From an uncultured Actinomycetes bacterium (GTDB lineage: Bacteria; Actinomycetota; Acidimicrobiia; IMCC26256; PALSA-555): a stretch of DNA of 42,175 bases. The stretch covers positions 1 through 42,175 of the forward strand of contig CAIUKV010000128.1 in NCBI GenBank assembly GCA_903899845.1. Direction: 5' to 3'. Within the stretch, counting starts at the first letter, position 1; each line of letters starts with the position of its first letter. The notes under the pieces are model-generated. The model was given only the letters and a program-made list of their open reading frames with translations, had not been told where the DNA came from and searched no databases. A program made the translations under genes and the position numbers. This document shows, piece after piece, positions 1 to 8,581 of the stretch.

Positions 1-39
1 CGGCCCGGAGCGCGACGGGACGATCGGGGGGCCGGTCGG

Positions 40-1512
40 CTACCGGGAGGACGGGGCCAGCAGCGCACACACCGCGTCGACGAGCCCGTCGATGGTGTGC
101 TCGGTCGCCTCGGCCGCGACCGTCAGCCCGAGGTCGCGCGCGGCGGCCGACGTCACCGGACCGATCGACACGACCGCCGGGACCGGTTCGGGGAGTGGTC
201 CCGCCTGGTCGGTGAAGTTGCGCACGGTCGACGACGAGGTGAAGGTGACCGCGTCGAACCGGCCGGCCCGGACCCGCTCGAGCACCGCCGGGTCGGGAGC
301 GGTGGCGACCGTCCGGTACACGGGGAGCACGTCGACGGCGTACCCGCGGGCGCCGAGCCCCTCGGGCAGCACGTCCCGGGCCTGCTCGGCCCGGGCCAGG
401 AGCACCCGGGCCCCGGCCCGGGTCGGGTCGGGGAACGCGTCGAGCAGGGCCTCGGCGACGAACCGATCGGGCACGAGGTCGATCGTGATGCCGTGCTCGG
501 CCACCGCCGCGGCGGTGCCCGGGCCGATGGCGGCCACCCGGACGCCGCCGAGCGCGCGGGCGTCGAGGCCGGCGGGTGCGAGTCCCTGCGTGAAGAACGC
601 GTGCACGCCGTTCACCGAGGTGAACACCACCCAGGCGTAGTCGGCGAGCGGCGGCACCGTGAACGGCACCGGCTCGATCGCGATCGCCGGGAGCTCGAGC
701 ACGCCGGCCCCGAGCCGCTCCAGGCGCGTGCGCAGCTCGCTCGCCTGCTCGCGGGCCCGGGTCACGACCACGGTGCGGCCGAACAGCGGCCGGGACTCGA
801 ACCAGGCGAGGTCGAGCGCGGCCACCGCTCCCACGACGATCGCCGCCGGGGCCCGGACCCCGGCGGCCCCGATCGTGGCGAGGGTGGCCCGGACCGTGCG
901 CTGGTCCGGACGGGTGCCGTCGCGGACGGCGGCGACCGGGGTGTCGGGGGCGAGGCCGCCCGCCATCAGCCGGTCGGCGATCCCGCCGATGCGGGCCGCG
1001 CCCATCAGGATGACGAGGGTGCCGCCGGTGCGGGCGAGGGCCTCCCAGTCGACGTCGGTGGTGGTCTTGGTCGGGTCCTCGTTGCCGGTGACCACGGTGA
1101 AGTGGGTGGACCGGCCCCGGTGGGTGACCGGGATGCCGGCGTAGGCGGGGGCCCCGATCGCGCTGGTGATGCCGGGCACGACCTCGAACGGCACCCCGGC
1201 CGCGGCGAGCGCCTCGGCCTCCTCGCCGCCCCGGCCGAACACGAACGGGTCGCCGCCCTTCAGCCGCACCACCTCGAGCCCGGCCCGGCCCCGGTCGACG
1301 AGCACCGCGTTGATCTCGTCCTGGGTCAGGTCCACCTGGCCCGGGGCCTTGCCCGCCGAGACCATCTCGGCGTCGGGCCGGGCGAGGTCGAGCAGGTCGG
1401 CGGTGCCGAGCCGGTCGTGCACCACCACGTCGGCTCGGGCCAGGAGCTCGGCGCCCCGGCGGGTGAGCAGCCCGGGGTCCCCCGGTCCGGCGCCCACGAG
1501 GTAGACGGTCAT
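40..1512 (-). CDS. cobA-hemD: Fused uroporphyrinogen-III C-methyltransferase / uroporphyrinogen-III synthase
   Basis: A 490-residue bifunctional protein. Residues 1-240 form a SUMT domain that methylates uroporphyrinogen III to precorrin-2 with SAM; the N-terminal VGAGPGDPGLL loop, the KAPGQ segment near 55 and GGDPFVFGRGGEEA near 86-99 are typical. From about residue 243 a HemD domain starts (GRTVVVTRAREQAS), which cyclises hydroxymethylbilane to uroporphyrinogen III. The ATG is preceded by a strong GGGAGG ribosome site. It is the last gene of the operon inside the window, 31 bases after hemC. Fusions of this kind are known in Actinobacteria. Making the substrate and its methylated product in one chain places the protein at the branch between heme and siroheme or cobalamin. 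Confidence 0.95.
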   Translation of the reverse strand: MTVYLVGAGPGDPGLLTRRGAELLARADVVVHDRLGTADLLDLARPDAEMVSAGKAPGQVDLTQDEINAVLVDRGRAGLEVVRLKGGDPFVFGRGGEEAEALAAAGVPFEVVPGITSAIGAPAYAGIPVTHRGRSTHFTVVTGNEDPTKTTTDVDWEALARTGGTLVILMGAARIGGIADRLMAGGLAPDTPVAAVRDGTRPDQRTVRATLATIGAAGVRAPAAIVVGAVAALDLAWFESRPLFGRTVVVTRAREQASELRTRLERLGAGVLELPAIAIEPVPFTVPPLADYAWVVFTSVNGVHAFFTQGLAPAGLDARALGGVRVAAIGPGTAAAVAEHGITIDLVPDRFVAEALLDAFPDPTRAGARVLLARAEQARDVLPEGLGARGYAVDVLPVYRTVATAPDPAVLERVRAGRFDAVTFTSSSTVRNFTDQAGPLPEPVPAVVSIGPVTSAAARDLGLTVAAEATEHTIDGLVDAVCALLAPSSR

Positions 1513-1543
1513 CGGTCCCTCCCGGTGACGGGGGCCGCCGTGG

Positions 1544-2428
1544 TCACGGGGCCGACTCCAGCAGCGCCCGTCCCCCGTGGCCCTCGAGCAGGTCGTGGGC
1601 CGCCTCTCGCCCGACCGCGTCGGGGTCGGTCCCGGCGGCCCGGGCCCGCACCACGGTGTGCCCGTCGAGCGAGGCCAGCAGGACCTCGATCGTCACCCCG
1701 GTGGCGGTGGCGACGGCGAGCGCGCCGCAGGGCAGGTTGCAGCCCCCGCCGAGCTCGGCGAGGAAGGCCCGCTCGGCGGTGACCGCCCGGTGGGCGGGCT
1801 CGTCGGTGATCGGACCGAGCAGCGCCCGGGTCCGGTCGTCGTCGGCGCGGCACTCCACCGCGATCGCCCCCTGACCCACCTGGGGCAGCATCGTCGCCGG
1901 GTCGAGCCGGTCGGTCGCGCGGGGGCCGAGCCCGAGGCGGTCGAGGGCGACCGCAGCGACGAGGACGGCGTCGAAGTCCGCTGCCCGGTCGAGGCGGGTG
2001 CCGATGTTCCCCCGCAGCTCGCCGAAGGTGAGGTCGGGGCGCAGCGCAGCCAGCTGGGCCCGGCGCCGGACCGATCCGGTGCCGACCCGCGCGCCGGTCG
2101 GGAGCGCGGCGAGGGTCGACCCGACCAGGGCGTCGCGCACGTCGCCGCGCTCGGGCACCGCTGCGAGCGCGAGGCCGGGCGCGGTCACGGAGGGCAGATC
2201 CTTGGCCGAGTGCACCGCGAGGTCGGCGGTCCCGGCGAGGACCGCCTCCTGGACCTCCTTCACGAACACCCCGGTCCCGCCCAGGGCGTGGATGGGCGTG
2301 TCGGTGCGCCGGTCACCCGTGGTCGTGACGACCACGACCTCGGCGGGCACCCCGAGCCGCGCGATCACCGCGTCGGTCTGGGCCCGGGCCAGCGCGCTCC
2401 CGCGCGTCGCGACGCGCACCGGCGCCAC
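1544..2428 (-). CDS. hemC: Hydroxymethylbilane synthase (porphobilinogen deaminase)
   Basis: A 294-residue enzyme that joins four porphobilinogens into hydroxymethylbilane, the substrate of the HemD domain encoded next. Visible family marks are HSAKDLP (residues 73-79, with catalytic Asp77), the arginine-rich VGTGSVRRRAQL segment near 115-126, and GGGCNLPCGA, where Cys230 should carry the dipyrromethane cofactor. The GTG start lies only 6 bases after the hemA stop, so the two are probably translated from one message. Length and motifs are normal for the family. Confidence 0.96.
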   Translation of the reverse strand: MAPVRVATRGSALARAQTDAVIARLGVPAEVVVVTTTGDRRTDTPIHALGGTGVFVKEVQEAVLAGTADLAVHSAKDLPSVTAPGLALAAVPERGDVRDALVGSTLAALPTGARVGTGSVRRRAQLAALRPDLTFGELRGNIGTRLDRAADFDAVLVAAVALDRLGLGPRATDRLDPATMLPQVGQGAIAVECRADDDRTRALLGPITDEPAHRAVTAERAFLAELGGGCNLPCGALAVATATGVTIEVLLASLDGHTVVRARAAGTDPDAVGREAAHDLLEGHGGRALLESAP

Positions 2429-2434
2429 GGGTCG

Positions 2435-3700
2435 TCAGCCCTCGTCGGTCAGCGGTGGGAGGGCGAAGAGCTCGGCGACGGCGTCGGCGTAGAGGTCGCC
2501 CCGGTCGGTCCCGGCGGCCTGCTTGAGCCGCACGGTGGGCTCGTGCAGGAGCTTGTTGACGAGGGCCCTCGTGGTCGCGTCGAGGGCGTCGCGCAGGGCC
2601 GGGTCGACGCCGGCCCGCTCGACCTCGCGGCGGCGGAGGTCCTCCACGTGGGCCCGCAGGGCCGTGACCACCGGGGCCATCTCCCGGGCCGTCCGCTCGA
2701 GGCGGTAGCGGTCGAGCTCCTCGGCGATGATCTCCCGGACCCGGCCGATCTCGGCCCGCCGCTGCTGGAGCGACTGCTCGCCCATCGCCCGGAGGGCATC
2801 GATGTCGAGCAGGGTGACGCCGAAGACCTGGGCGACCCCCGGGTCGACGTCGCGGGGGACGGCCACGTCGACCACGAGCATGGCCCGGTGGTCGCGGCGG
2901 CGCATCGCCTCCTCGATCGCGGCCCGCTCGATCAGCACGTGCTCGGCGCTGGTCGACGACAGCACGACGTCGGCCCCGGCGAGGGCCTCGGCGAGCTCGC
3001 CGAGACCGACGGCCCGGCCCTGGACCCGCTCGGCGAGCGTCGCGGCCCGGTCGGGCGACCGGTTCGCGATCACGACCTCGCCCGCACCGGCACCCGCGAG
3101 GGCGACGGCCATCCGCTGCCCGACGTCGCCGGCGCCGACGACCAGCACGCGGCGTCCCTCGAGCGAGCCGAGGCGCTCGACCGCCAGGGCCACCGCCGCC
3201 GACGAGATCGACACGGCGTGGCGGCCGATGCCGGTCTCGGTGCGGGCCCGCTTGCCGACCTCGATCGCCTGGCGGAACGCCCGGGCCACGGTCGGACCGG
3301 CGGTCCCCTCGGCGTCGGCCGACCGCCACGACTCCCGCACCTGGCCGAGGATCTCGTGCTCGCCGATGATCATGGAGTCGAGCCCGGCGGCGACGGCGAA
3401 GAGGTGGCTGGCGGCGGCGTCGTCGTGGAAGGTGTAGAGCAGGTCGGCGAGGGCGTCGGGGTCGAGCCCGGCGGTCTCGGCCAGGAAGTGGCGTACGTCG
3501 TCGACGCCCGGGTGGAACCGGGTGGCCCGCACGTACACCTCGGTCCGGTTGCAGGTGGACAGCACCACCGCCTCGGTGAGGTGCTCACGCGCGACGAGGG
3601 CGTGCAGGGCCTTGGGGAGGGCCTTGCCCGGGATCGCCATCCGCTCCAGCAGCTCGACCGGAGCGTTCCGGTGGTTCAGTCCGACGACGACGAGAGACAC
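2435..3700 (-). CDS. hemA: Glutamyl-tRNA reductase
   Basis: A 421-residue first enzyme of the C5 route to tetrapyrroles; it reduces glutamyl-tRNA to glutamate-1-semialdehyde with NADPH. The catalytic Cys50 lies in LSTCNRTEVYV, and the NADPH loop is VLVVGAGDVGQRMA. The C-terminal part is the helical dimerisation domain. The open frame extends upstream, but the GTG at 3700 (MSLVVVGLNHRNAPVELL) matches the family N terminus and has AAGGAG upstream. This start overlaps the preceding gene by 25 bases, which suggests translational coupling. The semialdehyde aminomutase (hemL) and hemB are not in the window and may lie beyond its left edge or elsewhere. Confidence 0.95.
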   Translation of the reverse strand: MSLVVVGLNHRNAPVELLERMAIPGKALPKALHALVAREHLTEAVVLSTCNRTEVYVRATRFHPGVDDVRHFLAETAGLDPDALADLLYTFHDDAAASHLFAVAAGLDSMIIGEHEILGQVRESWRSADAEGTAGPTVARAFRQAIEVGKRARTETGIGRHAVSISSAAVALAVERLGSLEGRRVLVVGAGDVGQRMAVALAGAGAGEVVIANRSPDRAATLAERVQGRAVGLGELAEALAGADVVLSSTSAEHVLIERAAIEEAMRRRDHRAMLVVDVAVPRDVDPGVAQVFGVTLLDIDALRAMGEQSLQQRRAEIGRVREIIAEELDRYRLERTAREMAPVVTALRAHVEDLRRREVERAGVDPALRDALDATTRALVNKLLHEPTVRLKQAAGTDRGDLYADAVAELFALPPLTDEG

Positions 3701-4359
3701 GTCAACAGGAGCTCCTTCGCCTCGGCCACCCGGCCGCGGCGGATCAGGTCGAGCATGCCGGAATCGAGTGCGGCCTGCCAATCGGCGTCCTCCGACGAGC
3801 GCCCGCGGGCCCGCATCTCCTCGCGGGCCTCGGAGAGCAGGTCGAGCAGCACCGAGTACTCGGGGCCCATCTCGTCGCGCACGTGGTTGCGCAGGTAGGC
3901 GGCCAGCGCCGGGCTGCGCCCCCCGGTGCCCACGGTGACGACGAGATCGCCCTGGCGCACCTGCGACATCAGGGTGAACGAGCAGTGCGTCGGGTCGTCG
4001 GCCGAGTTCACGAACACCCGGCGCGCCTCCCCGGCCGCGAACACCTCCCGGTTGGTGGCGTCGTCGGCCGTGGCGGTCGTGACCAGCCAGGCCTCGTCGA
4101 GGTCGCCCGGCTCGAACCGGCGGGGCACCCAGGTCAGGCGGCCCGCGTGGGCCCACTCCGTGACCTGGGTCCCGGCCTCCGGCGCGACGACCACGACGTC
4201 GGCCCCCGCCTCGAGCAGCGCCCCGATCTTGCGGGCGGCGATCCGCCCGGCTCCCACCACCACGCAGCGGCGGCCCTCCAGGAGGAGGTTGACCGGGTAG
4301 CCGCCGAGCCCGGGACGGCCCACGGGCGCCGGACCCGGTGCACCGGGGGCGGGAGTCAC
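3676..4359 (-). CDS. Precorrin-2 dehydrogenase / siroheme synthase N-terminal-type protein
   Basis: A 227-residue Met8/CysG-N type protein that oxidises precorrin-2 to sirohydrochlorin with NAD, and may also insert iron. Evidence: a Rossmann loop VVVGAGRIAARKIGALLEAG near residues 32-52, NSADDPTHCSF, and VGTGGRSPALAAYLR in the second domain. It leads the operon, so one transcript covers both the entry to tetrapyrroles (hemA) and the siroheme branch. The GTG at 4359 is chosen because a TACCCT hexamer ends exactly 6 bases before it, a leaderless arrangement; a GTG at 4323 is a shorter alternative. Whether chelatase activity is present cannot be read from sequence alone. Confidence 0.88.
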   Translation of the reverse strand: MTPAPGAPGPAPVGRPGLGGYPVNLLLEGRRCVVVGAGRIAARKIGALLEAGADVVVVAPEAGTQVTEWAHAGRLTWVPRRFEPGDLDEAWLVTTATADDATNREVFAAGEARRVFVNSADDPTHCSFTLMSQVRQGDLVVTVGTGGRSPALAAYLRNHVRDEMGPEYSVLLDLLSEAREEMRARGRSSEDADWQAALDSGMLDLIRRGRVAEAKELLLTCLSSSSD

Positions 4360-4365
4360 CCGTCC

Positions 4366-4371
4366 AGGGTA
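4366..4371 (-). promoter_or_regulatory. Probable -10 element of the tetrapyrrole operon (leaderless)
   Basis: On the minus strand the sequence reads TACCCT, six bases, then the GTG of the precorrin-2 dehydrogenase gene. This fits the TANNNT -10 consensus with transcription starting at the start codon. No convincing -35 is visible. It sits back to back with the -10 of the gene at 4402. Confidence 0.45.
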
Positions 4372-4386
4372 CTGCGCACCGCTCGG

Positions 4387-4392
4387 TAGCCT
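4387..4392 (+). promoter_or_regulatory. Probable -10 element of the membrane protein gene
   Basis: TAGCCT ends 9 bases before the ATG at 4402, so the transcript would be leaderless or nearly so. The same hexamer occurs before nuoA1 and upstream of acs. Confidence 0.4.
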
Positions 4393-4401
4393 CCCGGGGC
4401 C

Positions 4402-5157
4402 ATGGTGTTCGCCCTCGCCGCGGTCGCGACCCTCCTCGCCTGCAGTTTCGCCCTGGCGACCTTCCAGCGCGCCGCCGCCGGGCGGGGTCCGCACCAGTGG
4501 GCCTGGACCGTGGCCCTGGTCTGCTTCGCCGCCGCCTCGGCGGCCCTCGCCCTCGGCGCCTCCACGGGATGGGACGCGGGCACCTACAAGGTCTTCTACC
4601 TGGGCGGCGCCATCCTCAGCGTCCCCTGGCTCGCCCTCGGCACGGTGTTCCTGCTCCTGGGCGGGCCGGCGGGCCGCCGGGTCCGGGGCGCACTCGTCTT
4701 CCTCAGCGGGCTGGCGACCGGCGTGGTCCTCACGGCGGCGCTCGAGCCGATCTCGGGCCGGACGGTCCCGGTGGGCCGGGAGGTCTTCGTCGCCGCCCTG
4801 CCCCGGGTGCTCGCGGCGGTGGCGAGCAGCGGCGGTGCGCTCGTGATCGTGGCCGGGGCCGGCTGGTCGGCGGTCCGGTTGCTGCGGTCGGGGGGCGGAC
4901 CCGGGCGGGGCCGCCTCGCCGCGGCCAACGCCCTGGTGGCGGTGGGCACGCTGGTCCTGTCGAGCGGCGGCCTGATCCAGGGTCGGGTCGGTGACGACGA
5001 GGCCTTCGCGATCACGTTGACCGTGGGCCTGGCCGTGATCTACGCCGGGTTCCTCGTCGCCGACGGCGTCCGCCGCCCCGCGCCGACGCCCGCTCCCGCG
5101 ACGGCCCCGGTCGTCGGGGAAGCGGCGCATTGCGGCGACGGTCCGCAGCGCGGATAG
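4402..5157 (+). CDS. Uncharacterised seven-helix membrane protein
   Basis: A 251-residue protein that I do not recognise. It has about seven hydrophobic segments (near 3-21, 34-53, 65-90, 97-116, 126-156, 172-192 and 203-220) and a Pro/Ala-rich tail. The loop [15 protein letters not shown] between helices 2 and 3 is distinctive. It lies divergent to the heme operon and ends 9 bases before nuoA1. Its TAG stop forms the first three bases of the proposed nuoA1 -10 element, so it appears to be transcribed separately from nuo. Cytochrome c assembly protein CcsA was considered because it often neighbours hemA, but no WWD heme-handling motif is present. Function unknown; the reading frame, base usage and start look genuine. 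Confidence 0.8.
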   Translation: MVFALAAVATLLACSFALATFQRAAAGRGPHQWAWTVALVCFAAASAALALGASTGWDAGTYKVFYLGGAILSVPWLALGTVFLLLGGPAGRRVRGALVFLSGLATGVVLTAALEPISGRTVPVGREVFVAALPRVLAAVASSGGALVIVAGAGWSAVRLLRSGGGPGRGRLAAANALVAVGTLVLSSGGLIQGRVGDDEAFAITLTVGLAVIYAGFLVADGVRRPAPTPAPATAPVVGEAAHCGDGPQRG

Positions 5158-5160
5158 CCT
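5155..5160 (+). promoter_or_regulatory. Probable -10 element of nuo operon 1 (leaderless)
   Basis: TAGCCT, six bases (5161-5166), then GTG of nuoA1. No ribosome site precedes the GTG, which supports a leaderless transcript. The first three bases are also the stop codon of the upstream membrane-protein gene. Confidence 0.5.
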
Positions 5161-5166
5161 GCCTCC

Positions 5167-5655
5167 GTGGCCCTGGAGCAGTACCTCCCGCTGTTCTCCC
5201 TGCTCGCGCTCGTGATCCTGTTCGCCGCGCTGAGCTTCGTGGCGTCGCAGCTGCTCGGGCCCCGGCGCCCGACCGCCGCCAAGCAGGCCGCCTACGAGTG
5301 CGGGATCGTCCCCGAGGCCGAGCCGGTCGAGCGCTTCCCGGTCAAGTTCTACCTGGTGGCCATGGCCTTCATCGTGCTCGACGTGGAGATCATCTTCCTC
5401 TACCCCTTCACCGTGGTCCTGCGCGACCTCGCCGGCTACGGGCTGCTCGCCATGGGGGTCTTCCTGATCGTCGCCCTCGTGCCGTTCGGCTACCTGCTCT
5501 CGACCGGAGCGGTGGAGTGGGGTCCGGTGCGCCAGGTCGCGGAACGCGCGGGCGCCCGGGTGCTGCGGGCCGCGGGCATGCCCGGGCGCGACGGGCTCGA
5601 CCCGGCCCGGACGGCCGACCGCGCGCCGGCGGAAGCGGCGGAGGAGGCGGCCTGA
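5167..5655 (+). CDS. nuoA: NADH-quinone oxidoreductase subunit A (14-gene operon)
   Basis: A 162-residue membrane subunit that helps join the membrane arm of complex I to the quinone-reducing peripheral arm. Three helices (about 6-28, 60-85 and 88-110) flank the conserved loop [11 protein letters not shown] and the [12 protein letters not shown] segment with its buried acidic residues. The C-terminal extension of about 45 Ala/Arg-rich residues is longer than in nuoA2. First gene of the complete operon; the GTG start is placed by the leaderless promoter and the family N terminus. It overlaps nuoB1 by one base (TGATG). Confidence 0.95.
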   Translation: MALEQYLPLFSLLALVILFAALSFVASQLLGPRRPTAAKQAAYECGIVPEAEPVERFPVKFYLVAMAFIVLDVEIIFLYPFTVVLRDLAGYGLLAMGVFLIVALVPFGYLLSTGAVEWGPVRQVAERAGARVLRAAGMPGRDGLDPARTADRAPAEAAEEAA

Positions 5656-6215
5656 TGGGCCTCGAGGCCGTTCCCCACAACTTCCTCACCGGCCGGCTCG
5701 AGGATCTCGTCCGCTGGGCCCGCCGCAACTCCATGTGGCCGGCGTCCTTCGGCCTCGCCTGCTGCGCGATCGAGATGATGGCCGCCGGTGCCGCGCACTA
5801 CGACCAGGCCCGGTTCGGCATGGAGGTGTTCCGGGCGAGCCCCCGCCAGGCCGACCTCATGGTCGTGGCCGGACGGGTGAGCCAGAAGATGGCCCCGGTG
5901 CTGCGCCAGGTCTACGACCAGATGGTCGAGCCCAAGTGGGTGATCTCCATGGGCGTCTGCGCCAGCTCGGGCGGGATGTTCAACAACTACGCGATCGTCC
6001 AGGGCGTCGACCAGATCGTGCCGGTCGACATCTACGTCCCCGGGTGCCCGCCCGGTCCGGAGACGCTCCTGCACGGGATCCTGCACCTCCACGACCTCGT
6101 CCGCACCGGCGAGATCATGAAGCGCCGCGGGGGCCCCGGGGTCGGCGCGGGCGTGCACGTCGACCAGCTCGACGGCGTCCCCTCCCCGGTGCGCATGATC
6201 GGCACGACGTCGTGA
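5655..6215 (+). CDS. nuoB: NADH-quinone oxidoreductase subunit B (14-gene operon)
   Basis: A 186-residue subunit that carries the terminal iron-sulfur cluster N2, which passes electrons to quinone. All four ligands are visible: the tandem Cys36-Cys37 (GLACCAIEM), Cys102 ([12 protein letters not shown]) and Cys131 (VPGCPP). The sequence between them, such as [13 protein letters not shown] and EPKWVISMG, is classical. It overlaps nuoA1 by one base and nuoC1 by four (GTGA), so translation is probably coupled along the operon. Confidence 0.97.
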   Translation: MGLEAVPHNFLTGRLEDLVRWARRNSMWPASFGLACCAIEMMAAGAAHYDQARFGMEVFRASPRQADLMVVAGRVSQKMAPVLRQVYDQMVEPKWVISMGVCASSGGMFNNYAIVQGVDQIVPVDIYVPGCPPGPETLLHGILHLHDLVRTGEIMKRRGGPGVGAGVHVDQLDGVPSPVRMIGTTS

Positions 6216-6784
6216 GCGACGCCGCCTCCGACGTGGCCACTCCCGACGCGGACGCCCCCGACGCGGACGCCCCCGGGATCGCCGATCCCGTGGCCGCCGC
6301 CGTGGTGGCGAGGTTCCCGGGCTCGGTCGCGGTGGAGTCGCACGGCCAGTCCGTGGTCTACGTCGACCGCGGGTCGCTGCGGGCGGTCACCGAGCTCCTC
6401 CGCGACGAGGAACGCTTCACCCAGTGCTCCGACGTCACCGCCGTCGACCACGCGGCCGACCTCGAGCGGGTCGTGGTCCCCGGGGTCGTGCCCGAGCGGT
6501 TCGAGGTGGTCGTGAACCTGCTGTCCCACCCCCGCAACCGGCGCATCCGGCTGATCGCCGAGGTCCCCGAGACCGACCCCGTCGTGCCGAGCGTCACGCC
6601 GCTGTTCCCCGGCGCCAACTTCCCCGAGCGCGAGGCGTTCGACATGTTCGGCATCGAGTTCGAGGGACACCCGGACCTCACCCGCATCCTCCTCCCCGAC
6701 GACTGGGCGGGCCACCCGTTGCGCAAGGACGACCACCCGGCCCGCATCCCGGTCACGTTCAAGGGAGACCCGGCGCCGAGATGA
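6212..6784 (+). CDS. nuoC: NADH-quinone oxidoreductase subunit C (14-gene operon)
   Basis: A 190-residue subunit of the peripheral arm (30-kDa family). It packs on NuoD near the quinone site and has no cofactor. The diagnostic region is [20 protein letters not shown] followed by [14 protein letters not shown]. The start is GTG at 6212, overlapping the nuoB1 stop by four bases. The first 30 residues are an Asp/Ala-rich low-complexity leader ([10 protein letters not shown]) encoded by a 15-base tandem duplication and are not part of the conserved fold. It is a separate gene, not a NuoCD fusion as in enterobacteria. Confidence 0.95.
   Translation: MSDAASDVATPDADAPDADAPGIADPVAAAVVARFPGSVAVESHGQSVVYVDRGSLRAVTELLRDEERFTQCSDVTAVDHAADLERVVVPGVVPERFEVVVNLLSHPRNRRIRLIAEVPETDPVVPSVTPLFPGANFPEREAFDMFGIEFEGHPDLTRILLPDDWAGHPLRKDDHPARIPVTFKGDPAPR
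6244..6273 (+). repeat. Tandem 15-base duplication in nuoC1
   Basis: Two exact copies of CGACGCGGACGCCCC (6244-6258 and 6259-6273) encode the Asp-Ala-Asp-Ala-Pro repeat in the N-terminal leader of NuoC1. The unit is in frame and probably arose by slippage. Confidence 0.85.
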
Positions 6785-6791
6785 GCAGGCC

Positions 6792-8081
6792 ATGAGCACG
6801 ACCGAACGGGACCTCCGCGACGCCGCGCGTCTGGAGCACCAGACCGACGAGGGCGCGCAGGAGATGCAGCCCCGTCGCCGTGAAGTCGTCATGACGGGCG
6901 GCATCTGGCCCGACGACGACGAGACGATGATCATCAACATGGGTCCGCAGCACCCGTCGACCCACGGCGTGCTCCGGATCATGATGGAGCTCGACGGTGA
7001 GACGGTCGTGCGGGCGAAGCCGGTCATCGGGTACCTGCACACCGGGATGGAGAAGACCGGCGAGCAGCTCACCTACGTCCAGGGTGGCACCAACGTCACC
7101 CGCATGGACTACCTCGCCTGCCTCTCGAACGAGTTGGTGTTCGCGCTGGCCGTGGAGAACCTGCTCGACGTCGAGCTGCCCGAGCGCGCGGTGTGGATGC
7201 GGATGATGCTGGTCGAGCTCCAGCGGATGGCGTCGCACCTCCTGTACCAGGCCGCCAACGGCATGGACATCGGCGCGCTGTCGATGATGATCTACGGCTG
7301 GCGCGAGCGCGAGCAGGTCCTGCGTCTGCTCGAGATGATCACGGGCCTGCGGATGAACCACAACTTCATCCGCGTCGGCGGGCTCGCCGCCGACCTGCCC
7401 GACGGGTGGCAGGCGGCGACGCTCGAGGTGTGCGACGCGGTCGAGGCCGGGGTCGCGGAGTACGAGACCCTGCTGTGCGACAACCCGATCTGGCAGGAGC
7501 GCACCCAGGGCGTGGGCGTCATCACCACCGAGCAGGCCCTCGCCCTCGGGGCCACCGGGCCCATCCTGCGGTCCACCGGCTTCCCCTGGGACCTGCGCAA
7601 GTCCCAGCCGTACCTGGCCTACGACGCGGTCGACTTCGAGGTGATCTACACCGACAACGGCGACGCCTACGACCGCTTCCTCATCCGGCTGTTCGAGATC
7701 CTCGAGTCGGTGAAGATCGTCCGCCAGTGCGTGGCCCGGATGCCCGAGGGCGACTACCGGGTCCAGGACCGCAAGGTCACGCCGCCGCCCCGCGCCCGCA
7801 TCGACGAGTCGATGGAGGCGCTCATCCACCACTTCAAGCTCTTCACCGAGGGCTTCAAGGTCCCGGCGGGCGAGACCTACGTCGCGGTCGAGTCCCCCCG
7901 GGGCGAGGTCGGGTGCTACCTCGTGTCCGACGGCTCGCCCAAGCCGGTCCGCCTGCACGTGCGGGGGGCGTCGTTCTACAACCTCCAGTCGATGGAGGTG
8001 ATGGTGCCGGGGAGCATGGTGGCCGACGCCGTCGCGGTCATCTCCAGCATCGACCCGGTGATGGGGGAGGTGGACCGCTGA
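6792..8081 (+). CDS. nuoD: NADH-quinone oxidoreductase subunit D (14-gene operon)
   Basis: A 429-residue 49-kDa family subunit that forms most of the quinone pocket next to cluster N2. The quinone-site loop GPQHPSTHG (with His58) and Tyr107 (TRMDYL) are the usual pair of headgroup-binding residues. At position 84 (LHTGMEK) it has Thr, as in Thermus, where mitochondrial and enterobacterial proteins have Arg. The C terminus ends SIDPVMGEVDR, the family hallmark. The N terminus is about 40 residues longer than the conserved core. nuoE1 starts within its stop codon (TGATG). Confidence 0.97.
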   Translation: MSTTERDLRDAARLEHQTDEGAQEMQPRRREVVMTGGIWPDDDETMIINMGPQHPSTHGVLRIMMELDGETVVRAKPVIGYLHTGMEKTGEQLTYVQGGTNVTRMDYLACLSNELVFALAVENLLDVELPERAVWMRMMLVELQRMASHLLYQAANGMDIGALSMMIYGWREREQVLRLLEMITGLRMNHNFIRVGGLAADLPDGWQAATLEVCDAVEAGVAEYETLLCDNPIWQERTQGVGVITTEQALALGATGPILRSTGFPWDLRKSQPYLAYDAVDFEVIYTDNGDAYDRFLIRLFEILESVKIVRQCVARMPEGDYRVQDRKVTPPPRARIDESMEALIHHFKLFTEGFKVPAGETYVAVESPRGEVGCYLVSDGSPKPVRLHVRGASFYNLQSMEVMVPGSMVADAVAVISSIDPVMGEVDR

Positions 8082-8581
8082 TGGCCTTCTCCGGCACCGA
8101 GCGTCGGCGCGCCGAGGAGATCGTGGCCCGGTACCCGCAGTCGCGCTCGGCCACGTTGCCGCTGCTGTTCCTGGTCCAGGACCGCGACGGGTGGGTCACG
8201 CCGCAGGGTATCGAGGACGTCGCCGACTTCCTCGGCCTGACCCCGGCGGTCGTCCTCGGGACCTGCAGCTTCTACACGATGTTCAAGCTGTCGCCGGTGG
8301 GCAAGCTCGTCGTGTCGGTCTGCACGAACGTCTCCTGCCTCGTCAACGGCGGCCCGCAGCTCCATGAGCACCTGCGCCGCGAGTACGCGCGCAGCGACGA
8401 CGTCTTCATCGAGGAGGTGGAGTGCCTGGCGGCGTGCGACCGCGCGCCGGCGCTCCAGATCAACTACGACTTCCACGGCCCGCTCACCGGCGAGCAGGCG
8501 GTGGACCTGATCGAGCGCCACCGGTCGGGCGAGCTCACGGCCCGCACGATCTCGGGCACGGCAACCGGAGGAGAGGTCTGA
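8081..8581 (+). CDS. nuoE: NADH-quinone oxidoreductase subunit E (14-gene operon)
   Basis: A 166-residue 24-kDa family subunit of the NADH-oxidising module, with a thioredoxin-like C-terminal domain and a [2Fe-2S] cluster (N1a). The ligands are visible as Cys81 and Cys86 (CTNVSC) and Cys115 and Cys119 (CLAAC). The N-terminal helical part (RRRAEEIVARYPQ, LGTCSFYTMF) is typical. It has no counterpart in the second nuo operon. It overlaps both neighbours by one base. Confidence 0.96.
   Translation: MAFSGTERRRAEEIVARYPQSRSATLPLLFLVQDRDGWVTPQGIEDVADFLGLTPAVVLGTCSFYTMFKLSPVGKLVVSVCTNVSCLVNGGPQLHEHLRREYARSDDVFIEEVECLAACDRAPALQINYDFHGPLTGEQAVDLIERHRSGELTARTISGTATGGEV

Noticed and set aside
1-39. Start of a further gene downstream of cobA-hemD
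   Set aside because: No start codon or recognisable coding sequence is found on the minus strand in these 39 bases.
3701-4156. Upstream extension of hemA to 573 residues
   Set aside because: The extra part is low-complexity Arg/Gly/Pro sequence lying antisense-like over the precorrin-2 dehydrogenase frame; the GTG at 3700 has a ribosome site and the family N terminus.
4402-5157. Cytochrome c assembly protein CcsA/CcmC next to hemA
   Set aside because: No tryptophan-rich WWD motif and no conserved His pair is visible in the sequence.
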